A stretch of DNA of 64,000 nucleotides from Hanleya hanleyi (taxonomy: Eukaryota > Mollusca > Polyplacophora > Lepidopleurida > Hanleyidae), in NCBI GenBank assembly GCA_036873755.1, contig JAVTVY010025252.1:1-64000 (forward strand), given 5' to 3'. Under the pieces are notes generated by a model, which was not told where the DNA came from, ran no database searches, and saw nothing but the letters and a program-made list of their open reading frames with translations. The translations under genes were made by a program, and so were the position numbers. This document shows, piece after piece, positions 58,701 to 64,000 of this stretch (its first letter is position 1; every line of letters starts with the position of its first letter).

Positions 58701-61700
58701 TTCTGCTGTCGGACTGTTCGTCCCCGAGGCTTGCTCTCTGTATAAAACACAGCAAAAAAACGTTTGCTCGGCGTCGGGCCTCACGGATTTGTCTTCTGAT
58801 TAAGAACTTTCATTCTACTCACATTTTTCCCATTTGGGCCGTTTTTTTTATCTAACGGTCATTCATTAATTTTCATCAGATGACTTGATATTGCCGATAC
58901 ATCTTTGTTCTTGGATATTTGTATCTAGTACCGCTCAACCCGATGATTATGGGCCTTGTAGGCATGTTAGTAAAAGCGTGGCTGAGATACAAATCATCGC
59001 ATGGATCATTTCTGGTACATTTGGTGCATTTAGACATACATGCAGAATATCGGCCTGTGGGGTCATATGACTCCATGTCAGTATGTCGGCATCTTTTTCC
59101 ACCAGCTATATATATATTGCGTTTAATCATGAACATTGCGATGTCTTAAGTAACAAATGTCCTTTGTTAGCTAGTATAATCTTTCTGAATACTTTGAATT
59201 CAGTATTTAGATAACAACATTGGTCAGTAGATGCGGTTACTCGAGTATGCAGTTCGATAAACAGGCAAAAAATGCCATATTTCACATTTGTGTCGCTAAA
59301 AATATGGATATGATTGAAACTTCATTTCCGGCCATGGCACCTAACTAGTTTGCCGTTACTGAATACATTATTCGTTGCTCGTGATCGCCAAAAGACGTGA
59401 TTATTGGCATGATCCATGTTATCACGGAGGTAATTCCAGATATACAAAATAATTCTTTATTAGATTAGTCGATGTAATGGAGAAACTCAGTATCATGGAT
59501 CGTAACATTCCTGTTTCCGTGTATCAATGCAGTCATCAAATAGCATAGTCAATTGTTTCATGCTTGTATCATGTACGTGCGAGGGGGAATTTTCACAAAT
59601 CGCACTTCTTTCACTCGAGGAGAACAACAATTCATCGTGAATTAATAGCGAGTCTGTCGAGAAAAAAAGATGAAATGGTGTATGTTTCCACGAGAGCAAA
59701 ACCAAAGTTATCCGAATACGATCTGTACAACCCGTGCGTCACCCATCGCGAGACAATCGTCTCTATAGAACTCAAAAGCATCACGGAATTTCTTCCAAAA
59801 GAGGAGCATGAGATTGGTTCATTCCTATACATGCACAGAGAGCAATGCGCTCGTGTAACGTCAACAATGGAAATGACGTTACATGTACCAACATGACGTC
59901 ACAGAAGGACGTTACCCTGAAAACGTATTAGATGTGTTGAAGTAACATTAAAATTGGAAGAAGATCCATGGTGTATTGGGGTTTCCAGGAAAAATCTCTA
60001 ATCTAGAACTCGAGAGAATTAGGACATTTACGAACCACTCTGTGTGTTTTCGGTTATCGTCGATTGATTACAGTTCTCACTCTATGTAAGCAGAACATGT
60101 TCAATGCTGCATTTACAGTATCCTCAGGGAAGCTGAACTGCACTCACTTGGATAATCCTCGGTAGTGTTTCTGATTTTTCGATCGTCTATTTCTTCTGGA
60201 TTACATAAAACGACGGATTCGGCCAATATCATCAGTACTTAATGGCTTTGTTCTCGATTAAAAAGAAAACATTTCAAACAGGAGAATTTTTTATTTTAAG
60301 GGAAAAAAGCCATTCCCGCGCACATTCAATAACTGAGACATCGAGATAAACTCGTGAAAAAAATCGCATTTGAATCTCAAAGGGTATGCCGAAACGCTTC
60401 ATTATTTGATTGCTATTACATGCTTTAGAGATATGCACGAATCTGTATTATGCACGCATCTGTATTGAAACGTGGCTCATTCAGATAAACAAGTTGATAT
60501 TCATAGAACCAAGGTTTCTTGATATGTCAGATTAAAATATTCGTGTCAATTTTTATTTCAGTGTTCGTGTATGGTCTCGTATCAGTCGGGGTCTCATTTC
60601 TCATTATGAATGTTGGGGGCCCAATAACACAGGTGAGTTGGAAATGTACAGATATGTGGGTATGGAGATTCGAGGACCGTTTGAGCACCATGTGGTACAA
60701 CACTCCTGTGGTTAAATAAACATTTGGTAGAACGAATGGAGACTGTGACACTTTCTTGGCCTTTTTAAGAACCAAGCTTGTGATTATCAGAATGCCTAAT
60801 TTAGAATTTGATTTCGATATTATCTTATCTCACTTCTTTACTCATTTTCCGCTAGGTCACCGGTAGTTTGATTGGCTCGCTCGTTGGACCGAACTGTGGA
60901 CTTTTCTTGTTGGGTGCTTTCTTCCCATGGACGAACGTACCGGTATAGTATTTCTGCTTATATGTACAAGCTATATATATATACACTGTAATATGTAATG
61001 TTAAGAAACTCAATGCCGTTTATCTCACAACTAAATTCAACTGCTTGTGTGCTGCATGTTGGCGCCTTATCCAAATAACTGAATATTGCAGTGAAAATAT
61101 GTTCAGTTGTCATATACACTTGTATTATGACTGCGATGAAATGACAGTGTATCAATATACACTGAATACATGTATGTGACATTTAAATTACACACTCTGC
61201 AATCCTGACGTCTGTCACAGTTATTGGTTTATCCAGTTAATCCAATTTCACCGACGCGACGAGACAGTTGATCAAAATTTGATCAACTCTCTCTTTCTGG
61301 ACAGTAACATCCCGGAAGGATCCGCATACAGCGTAATTATATCCCGCCTAGTACCATTTGATCGATCCGGGGGCAAATGTGTCCAATCAACGTCAAAAAG
61401 CACCTAAACGTACAAAGTAACAGAAACTGGTTCAGGAAATCAAATGCCTCCATTCTAAGTTTCTCAAATTGTGTGATAAATATCGCAAACGGCCGTTTCT
61501 TACATGATCTCTGGCGCCACGTTTCTTTCACTAACGTTAGTCGAATCTCAAAATGCCGGGACTCGGCACCGAATGAATGCCGTGTAATATAAGATCTCTG
61601 TACTTTTCCTAAGAGCAGTCACTTGAAAATTCGTTCGTATTGATAATGGTCACTGATACAGAATAGAGGAAGATCACGATGTCTTACCGGGATCTTTGAA

Positions 61701-62305
61701 AGTGTTTGACCAATATTTCAGTCTGTTTGGAATTCGACGTTAATAGTGTTATGTAAATCAGGTATTTTGAGTACGGTCGGCGATTGAGTACTGAATGTCG
61801 GATCCGACGCTTGTATAACACCGTCCTTCATATATACTCAAATGTTTAAATGAGAAGTCATTTAATGGTGAGTAACCTTACGTTTTGAAGGTCAGTATTC
61901 GGGATAGTACATGTATTGGGGCGATATGCAAGAGGTGGGAAAAATTGACGTCTGGCGACTAAAAAAGCAACCACATGACTCCGGCCCCTAACATCCGCTT
62001 AAGCGTAATTAGATACGGAATATGTATAACTTTATTGCATTCTACATGTATAGTTATAACTCTCTATTAAAATATACCCCTACGCATGTCATTACTTGGC
62101 AGGGTGCTATCTCGGGTGTCGTGGTCGGATTGGGCATGACATTTTGGATCGCAATGGGAGCCACCACCATCAAAGTACCTTGGTTACCTTCCGCCCCATC
62201 TGACGGGTGCAACATTACTGACATGTTAAATGGTACATCGAGTGTTTGGCAAAATCAATCACAACCAGAAGACTTCATCATATGGACCGATACACCTTCT
62301 AATGC
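37433..62305 (+). CDS. Sodium-coupled SLC5 transporter (SMCT/SMVT-like), 13 exons, 3' end missing
   Basis: Coding exons: 37433-37777, 43088-43156, 43460-43511, 44135-44202, 51279-51359, 52634-52707, 54031-54168, 56879-57014, 57281-57369, 58431-58543, 60562-60632, 60856-60942, 62103-62305. All have GT-AG borders and compatible phases and sum to 508 codons plus 2 bases, without a stop. The protein is a plasma-membrane sodium symporter of the branch that carries monocarboxylates, biotin/pantothenate or iodide; the substrate cannot be read from the sequence. Family members have about 600-650 residues, so roughly 100 C-terminal residues lie beyond the window. Introns carry nearly all the repeats of the right half of the window. 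Confidence 0.85.
37828..38680 (-). mobile_element. 5'-truncated RT retroelement, second long copy
   Basis: In SLC5 intron 1. The 3' tail (gtccattagagaatatccgc) starts at 37828; then follow the gcccctagccccggg block and the RT segment at 38413-38685 (S-Y-L-D-L, L-Y-D-K-R-D-D-Y-N-F, I-P-V-G-P-A-Y-G-V-Y-I-S-R-L). It is shorter at the 5' side than the copy at 3817 and lost the YIDD box, and a frameshift lies near 38420. Confidence 0.7.
38681..39484. other. SLC5 intron 1 sequence, nothing recognised
   Basis: AT-rich, no ORF with family features, no clear repeat. Confidence 0.4.
39485..39850 (-). mobile_element. Diverged RT-retroelement 3' region
   Basis: cgtctagttcgtcattcatt, tccagtcgttgtccatta, atgatgccagcaagatatca, cgtatcactgaccagatttc and agcttttgacgaatgagaag follow the order of the copy at 3819-4700 with more substitutions and internal deletions. 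An older insertion. Confidence 0.6.
40822..40900 (+). mobile_element. Retroelement 3' tail, 80 bp
   Basis: cggattatggacgcggatat ... cagacgcttgtaat. Tail-only copy, nearly the same extent as the one at 23838, again with the boundary just upstream of 'ggattatgg'. Confidence 0.65.
40901..42461. other. SLC5 intron 1 sequence, nothing recognised
   Basis: No coding exon or repeat that I can support; the ORFs at 41857-42268 show no known motif. Confidence 0.4.
42462..42720 (-). mobile_element. Old retroelement tail fragment
   Basis: agcgtcgagtccatcgttca, accatcgtccattgaaaaat and ccgcgtccataatccaagaa match the tail at 3819-3900; the part beyond is only loosely similar. Confidence 0.5.
43088..43156 (+). 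CDS. SLC5 exon 2
   Basis: 23 codons between ttgacag| and |gtaagt: Y-L-L-L-R-F-K-S-K-A-V-Q-K-V-G. Gives the conserved Y-L-x-x-R-F motif after TM3. Phase 0 at both ends, so it can follow either exon 1A or 1B. Confidence 0.85.
43460..43511 (+). CDS. SLC5 exon 3
   Basis: 52 bp, ctttcag| ... gctg|gtatgt, encoding S-V-Y-M-G-I-V-L-Y-G-P-A-I-A-L-D-A, the TM4 motif V-Y-M-G-x-x-L-Y-x-P-A-x-A-L of the family. Ends in phase 1. The alternative AG four bases downstream would break the frame. Confidence 0.85.
44135..44202 (+). CDS. SLC5 exon 4
   Basis: 68 bp, atttacag| ... tccata|gtaagt. With the G carried over from exon 3 it reads V-A-S-F-P-I-W-A-S-I-L-I-V-G-L then S-V-I-Y-T-S-I, the TM5 region. The next exon completes the motif Y-T-x-x-G-G-F-K-A-V-I-W-T-D. 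Confidence 0.82.
44465..44590 (-). mobile_element. Old retroelement tail fragment in intron 4
   Basis: attcagccgtcgtccatgaa, atttccgcgtcaataatcaa and agacctatttcctataacag match the start of the tail at 3830-3915. Confidence 0.5.
44702..45070. repeat. Left GGTGTTGA/TCAACACC word array
   Basis: About twenty copies of ggtgttga or its complement in alternation, forming repeated hairpins such as caacaccaaaaaacggtgtt. The left terminus carries CACAGCCAGAAAAACGG; the array fades out at about 45070. Confidence 0.8.
45236..45490. repeat. ACCATGGT palindrome array, left
   Basis: About fourteen ccatggt words (for example taccatggttaccacggta, atggtacagatgtaccatgg). A second array of the same word lies at 49858-50060. 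Confidence 0.8.
45491..47898. other. Interior of the 6.37-kb element before the nested gene
   Basis: Contains an (aac)n-type microsatellite at 47210-47241 and the first of two copies of a small repeat at 47655-47820 (second at 48205-48310; shared caacatttaac-tgg-tata, ttcaaatgtgctc). An ATG with good context occurs at about 47010 (caatcATGGCGGAAG) and might start the nested gene, but a donor that fits the phase is weak. Confidence 0.35.
47899..49465 (+). CDS. Nested three-exon gene of unknown function (3' part)
   Basis: Exons 47899-48047 (atttcag| ... gag|gtaatt), 48524-48628 (atttag| ... cag|gtatgt) and 49346-49465 (atccag| ... TGA) are in phase. They encode about 124 residues: K-R-P-E-L-K-S-I-L-D-R-L-L, R-K-S-L-G-R-L, a serine-acid patch S-S-S-S-E-D-E, a lysine-rich stretch K-T-N-K-K-S-K, E-R-N-W-Q-K-Q, and Y-Y-M-R-K-K-L-S-N-S-A-K-N-F-I-R-K-Q. 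This very basic composition suggests a nuclear or nucleic-acid-binding protein. A start exon is not found. For exon 3 the acceptor at 49334 would give an immediate stop, so 49346 is preferred. Same strand as the host SLC5 gene. Confidence 0.45.
49464..49696 (+). mobile_element. 5S-rRNA-derived SINE
   Basis: The head matches 5S rRNA: tacggcttatagc, cacaccggttctcgtcagat, caccaaagttaagcaacg, tacttggatgggtgaccggg. The internal Pol III control boxes (aagttaagcaacg and gatgggtgaccggg) look intact. The body shares gatatgactgaaacaaggtt with the other SINEs and it ends gaaaacgacgttaaaccc plus a ctttctctatc tail. It starts one base or less after the nested-gene stop codon. Confidence 0.85.
49858..50060. 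repeat. ACCATGGT palindrome array, right
   Basis: About ten ccatgg or catggta words (ataccatggtacgaacc, acatgtaccatgtaaagcc, acggtaccatggtagagcc). Pairs with 45236-45490. Confidence 0.75.
50400..51070. repeat. Right GGTGTTGA/TCAACACC word array
   Basis: More than thirty copies in both orientations, with a higher-order unit of about 100 bp containing aataaatggtgttgaagc, ctcaacaccattttttagtg and gacgagtgcggatgctgac. The right terminus is tttttctgactgtg. Confidence 0.82.
51279..51359 (+). CDS. SLC5 exon 5
   Basis: 27 codons, cttcacag| ... aag|gtaggc: G-G-F-K-A-V-I-W-T-D-V-F-Q-M-G, the signature sequence of the SLC5 family between TM5 and TM6. Phase 0 at both ends. It follows the end of the 6.37-kb element by about 200 bp. 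Confidence 0.9.
51745..52250 (+). repeat. Dispersed repeat family with TGACGTCA-like motifs, copy 2
   Basis: In SLC5 intron 5. Shares with 63330-63790 the order gacacgccgtgactttgtag, attgtcgtccttttgagcct, ataggtaaatcctacatggc, aatgcctttttgaaaatgaa, ctgtgacgtcatcaa and ctagctcaaggggtaa; the right half is shared with 10321-10560. Non-coding. Confidence 0.65.
52634..52707 (+). CDS. SLC5 exon 6
   Basis: 74 bp, ccgacag| ... tttga|gtgagt: M-E-N-V-R-D-F-W-D-F-N-V-Q-G-K-R-I, the extracellular loop before the D-P-T motif of the next exon. Ends in phase 2. Divergent but well placed. Confidence 0.75.
52708..54030. other. SLC5 intron 6, nothing recognised
   Basis: No repeat or ORF with family features. 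A short phrase cagcggtctacctta (53292) is the inverted form of taaggtagaccgctg (52936); the two could be ends of a small relic. Confidence 0.4.
54031..54168 (+). CDS. SLC5 exon 7
   Basis: 138 bp, tttttag| ... agaag|gtatcc: F-H-P-D-P-T-I-R-T-S-F-W-T, G-G-A-F-I-W, Q-Q-T-I-Q-R ... K-E-A-R-R. D-P-T-x-R-x-x-F-W and Q-x-x-x-Q-R are family hallmarks around TM6-TM7. Confidence 0.9.
54265..54663. mobile_element. Fold-back MITE in SLC5 intron 7
   Basis: Arms of about 155 bp: the left has taataaccgctcttctatcg, gatctgggacagtctgtat and ccaacttcaacgggcgaata (54290-54405); the right has their complements (gcccgttgaagttggact, aaactgtcccagatctta, gatagaggagcggttatta; 54528-54640). The loop of about 90 bp is non-coding. 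Confidence 0.8.
54915..56205. mobile_element. TIR element with CAACGTTG word arrays in SLC5 intron 7
   Basis: Arrays of caacgttg, aacgtcg or ccaacgt words at 54930-55345 and 55900-56200 surround a non-repetitive core. The ends are inverted relatives: gttgaaatgacattgaat at the left, and gttggcatttcattgaatg as the reverse complement at the right. The left edge, ctcagcgggcaaaa, recalls the CACAGNNNNNAAAA termini of the other word-array elements. Confidence 0.6.
56206..56878. other. Intron 7 sequence with unrecognised ORFs and a G tract
   Basis: Overlapping plus-strand ORFs at 56205-56560 have a somewhat protein-like composition but no family that I recognise and no splice context. A run of about 18 G lies at 56563-56580. 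Confidence 0.35.
56879..57014 (+). CDS. SLC5 exon 8
   Basis: 136 bp, ttcccag| ... gag|gtaact: V-L-L-L-S-I-P-G-F-Y-V-L-A-I-L, G-F-A-A-Y-A-Y-Y, R-C-D-P. The C-D-P motif before TM8 is typical of SLC5A5/6/8 proteins. Confidence 0.9.
57281..57369 (+). CDS. SLC5 exon 9
   Basis: 89 bp, tatacag| ... cttag|gtgagc: I-L-P-Y-F-V-M, L-P-G-F-P-G-I-F-L-A-A-L-F-S-A-S-L. Part of the TM8 region that supplies ligands of the conserved Na2 sodium site. Ends in phase 2. Confidence 0.9.
57553..57810 (-). mobile_element. RT-retroelement 3' region in SLC5 intron 9
   Basis: tacaagcgtctattccgtca, attcagccgtcatccatta, then tcaatgatgccagcaagaca and aatccgtatagctgatcagt; ends abruptly at about 57808, where the long copies continue. 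An extra (att)n-like stretch is inserted at 57597-57615. Confidence 0.65.
57811..58430. other. SLC5 intron 9, nothing recognised
   Basis: AT-rich sequence without supported features. Confidence 0.4.
58431..58543 (+). CDS. SLC5 exon 10
   Basis: 113 bp, atttcag| ... ctag|gtaaat. With AG from exon 9: S-T-L-S-S-G-L-N-S-L-S-A-I-T-L-N-D-F-I-K-P. S-T-x-S-S-G-L-N-S is the strongest diagnostic of this SLC5 branch and carries sodium-site hydroxyl residues. Confidence 0.92.
58640..59135. repeat. Diverged copy of the 23.5-24.6 kb dispersed repeat
   Basis: gacattctgctgtcggactg, cgtccccgaggcttg, cggcgtcgggcctcacgga, ctagtaccgctcaaccc and cagtatgtcggcatc match, in order, blocks of 23525-24600. Confidence 0.55.
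59136..60561. other. SLC5 intron 10, nothing firmly recognised
   Basis: The longest ORF (59564-59896, plus, 110 codons) has no known motif, and I cannot link it to splice sites that fit the SLC5 reading frame. No repeats are seen. Confidence 0.4.
60562..60632 (+). CDS. SLC5 exon 11
   Basis: 71 bp, atttcag| ... acag|gtgagt: V-F-V-Y-G-L-V-S-V-G-V-S-F-L-I, G-G-P-I-T-Q; TM10. Phase in 1, out 0. Confidence 0.85.
60856..60942 (+). CDS. SLC5 exon 12
   Basis: 87 bp, gctag| ... ccg|gtatag: G-S-L-I-G-S-L-V-G-P-N-C-G-L-F-L-L-G-A-F-F-P-W, matching the family G-G-P-x-x-G-L-F-x-L-G-x-F-F-P-W motif (TM11). Confidence 0.9.
61255..61825 (+). mobile_element. Old RT-retroelement copy, plus strand
   Basis: At 61296-61362 a plus frame reads F-L-D-S-N-I-P-E-G-S-A-Y-S-V-I-I-S-R-L, a divergent form of the RT segment found at 4430-4470. 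The copy ends near 61825 in ggatccgacgcttgtata, the family tail. Much of the middle is rearranged or lost. A minus-oriented scrap (cggcccctaacatccgctta) lies at 61983-62020. Confidence 0.5.
62103..62305 (+). CDS. SLC5 exon 13 (last visible)
   Basis: 203 bp, ttggcag| ... aatgc|gtaagc: G-A-I-S-G-V-V-V-G-L-G-M-T-F-W-I-A-M-G (TM12), then a loop with N-I-T, N-G-T and N-Q-S N-glycosylation sequons, as is usual for the extracellular loop before the last membrane segment. Ends in phase 2; the following exon is not in the window. Confidence 0.88.
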
Positions 62306-63329
62306 GTAAGCTGTTGTCGCTAATCGTATTTATATTTAAGAGCATCTAGTACCCTGGGAGTCCGAGTTGTGCGTTTCGGGACAAATTCGTAAGCCAATTC
62401 AGATGTATATAGTTAGAAGGAAATTTATTACGAAATATAGCTCCATCCAGTAGGGTTTTCCCTACCATGTTTTATGGAGGCTCCGTCGTCAGGTTATTCA
62501 TCGGCTTTAGTTTTAGCGAAATGCTTGAGGGCTATCTGCCGACACCGTTCGTCAATAACAATATAATAATTTGACTCTGTATAATTTTACCTTTACATTC
62601 AGTCCTTGTTTGTAAGAAACTGTCCAGTTTTAACTTCCCAGGAGATCGAAACTCAGAACGACCACTTCCGTTTTGAATTACTCGTAACTGCTCTGCTGGC
62701 TGAGTATGCTTTTTTCTGTCCAAAAGCTTTCGTGTCACTCAGCAGATATAACAAGTCAGTCTGTTGTATCAGTATCCATTTTGTTGTACACATATTATCT
62801 TATTGTACACATATTATCTCACCGCTGTCTCGGGGATGTCTTTACATACGCACCTCATTCTGCCGAAATATGTGACATTCTCATATTCCCCTTGAAGTTC
62901 TGAATGACCAAATCTTCGAACTCAAGAATAAGCCATATGACAATTCCCCCGGTGTACATGTACCTATACTTGATTTGATGATGCTATCGATTCGGTTTTG
63001 GCCTGTGACTTTTGACATACCCGACGACACTGATCACTTGGTTGAGTGCCGATATTTGGTATCCGCCCTACTGCTGGTTTGTACGACCGTGAATTGTGTG
63101 CTCCTGGACAAATATATTATGGTATGCGAGCATGGTCTATCGTTTGTAATGTTCCCAGATACGAGTTTCATCTCATAACGCTTATTAAAGACGATTTTTT
63201 TAGAAACAATAGAACATCAGCCCAAGAAGTAGATATTATCTCCGGCATATAAAATATAAAAAATATTTATCACAGCGTGAATGTTGGACATCTGATAAAA
63301 CTGTCATTTAACCATACAAGGCCTACCAA
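62306..63329. other. SLC5 intron 13, nothing recognised
   Basis: No further SLC5 exon can be found. A direct repeat tacacatattatct occurs at 62787-62820. Confidence 0.4.
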
Positions 63330-63795
63330 ACTTTCTATGCTATCTCCGAAACGACAGAAATAATAAAAGCTGACACTCCGTGACTCTTTAGTTTGTCATA
63401 TTGAGGTCATTTTGAGCCTATTGCATAACCGCCCGAGCAGAGTATCATGGGTAAATTCAAGATGGCGGCCACGTGGGGTGTCAGAAAATGATGTTTTCGT
63501 AATTTTTTCTACATGGAAAAGTGGTCAAATACTATTAAATTTTACATCCCATTATTATTTACCAGTTTACCATGCAGTTTTTGCGAAGAAATTACATAAA
63601 TAAAAAAATAAAAAAATCCGACTATAAAATCGATCAAAAAATGACTTTTTTGAGAATGACGTCACTGTAACGTCATCAAAGCGGCCATCTTGTTTTTTTT
63701 TACATTGTATGGTAGAGCGTGACCCAAGGGTATCGTGTGGTAACTTCCAGCTCCCTAGCTCAAGGGGTAAGGACAATAATTAGGAGGGGTCCGAA
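63330..63795 (+). repeat. Dispersed repeat family with TGACGTCA-like motifs, copy 3
   Basis: ctgacactccgtgactcttt, attttgagcctattgcataa, atcatgggtaaattcaagat, aatgacgtcactgtaacgtc, agagcgtgacccaagggtat and ctagctcaaggggtaa. Most complete alignment is to 51745-52250. Confidence 0.65.
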
Positions 63796-64000
63796 ATGGC
63801 CCCTCAAAAGCCCAGGCTTTTACTTAGTAATATTTATTACTCTAAATAGTCCGAGAGACGTAAAGGTGTTTCGTTACCTTTCGTTTACCGAAGTCACCAA
63901 ACATATGCAACTGAACCGACATCTAGATAAATGATCATTGATGCCAATTGAAAATGAACAATAACCTTTGTATATTCTTTAAAACTACCGACAACAGCTA

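Noticed and set aside
59564..59896. 110-codon ORF in SLC5 intron 10 as a gene
   Set aside because: No recognisable domain, splice sites or repeat relationship; its length is compatible with chance.

Overview
This is animal nuclear DNA: AT-rich, with intron-split genes that follow GT-AG rules and a very heavy load of repeats. It is most likely from a marine mollusc, probably a bivalve. The reasons are a 5S-rRNA-derived SINE, SINE/LINE tails carrying an 'acgttaaac' motif, frequent 'catgtacatg' strings and mollusc-type (GACG)n repeats. That placement is an inference. No bacterial operon, rRNA operon or CRISPR array is present.

Layout. 1-9.3 kb: two tandem copies of a DNA transposon. Each copy has a Mutator-like (DDE-type) transposase on the minus strand and a convergent HNH/His-Me-finger (I-PpoI-like zinc loop) nuclease ORF on the plus strand. 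The copies are bracketed by direct repeats of a 453-bp element that itself has 20-bp inverted termini. The second transposase is intact (684 codons); the first has a one-base frameshift. 10.0-10.3 kb: a 291-bp TIR element built of GGTGATG/CATCACC words. 11.2-23.5 kb: a 51-bp minisatellite of roughly 80 units, split by a 787-bp TIR element and by a 7.08-kb TIR element whose ends are arrays of GGTACCTT words and whose interior carries a broken, intron-containing BEN-like gene. 23.5-33 kb: dispersed repeats, a decayed Ty3/gypsy 5' LTR plus gag, a Tc1-like transposase remnant, a SINE, and about 175-bp tandem repeats.

33.3-62.3 kb: the main host gene, a sodium-coupled SLC5 transporter of the SMCT/SMVT type. 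Thirteen coding exons are visible with consistent splice phases, and the 3' end lies beyond the window. It has two near-identical 345-bp first coding exons (33270-33614 and 37433-37777) with the same end phase, so they are either mutually exclusive starts or a partial duplication. Intron 4 contains a 6.37-kb TIR element with TA flanks (44702-51070). Its ends are GGTGTTGA arrays, a second pair of ACCATGGT arrays lies inside them, and at the centre is a small three-exon gene with a 5S-derived SINE against its stop codon. A third such element, built on CAACGTTG words, lies in intron 7.

The recurring theme is a set of TIR elements whose ends consist of dozens of copies of an element-specific palindromic word in both orientations. 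Two of the large ones carry intron-containing genes. This, together with the transposase plus His-Me nuclease pairing, is the most unusual content of the window. A reverse-transcriptase retroelement family with a characteristic 3' tail is scattered through the window in about ten 5'-truncated copies.
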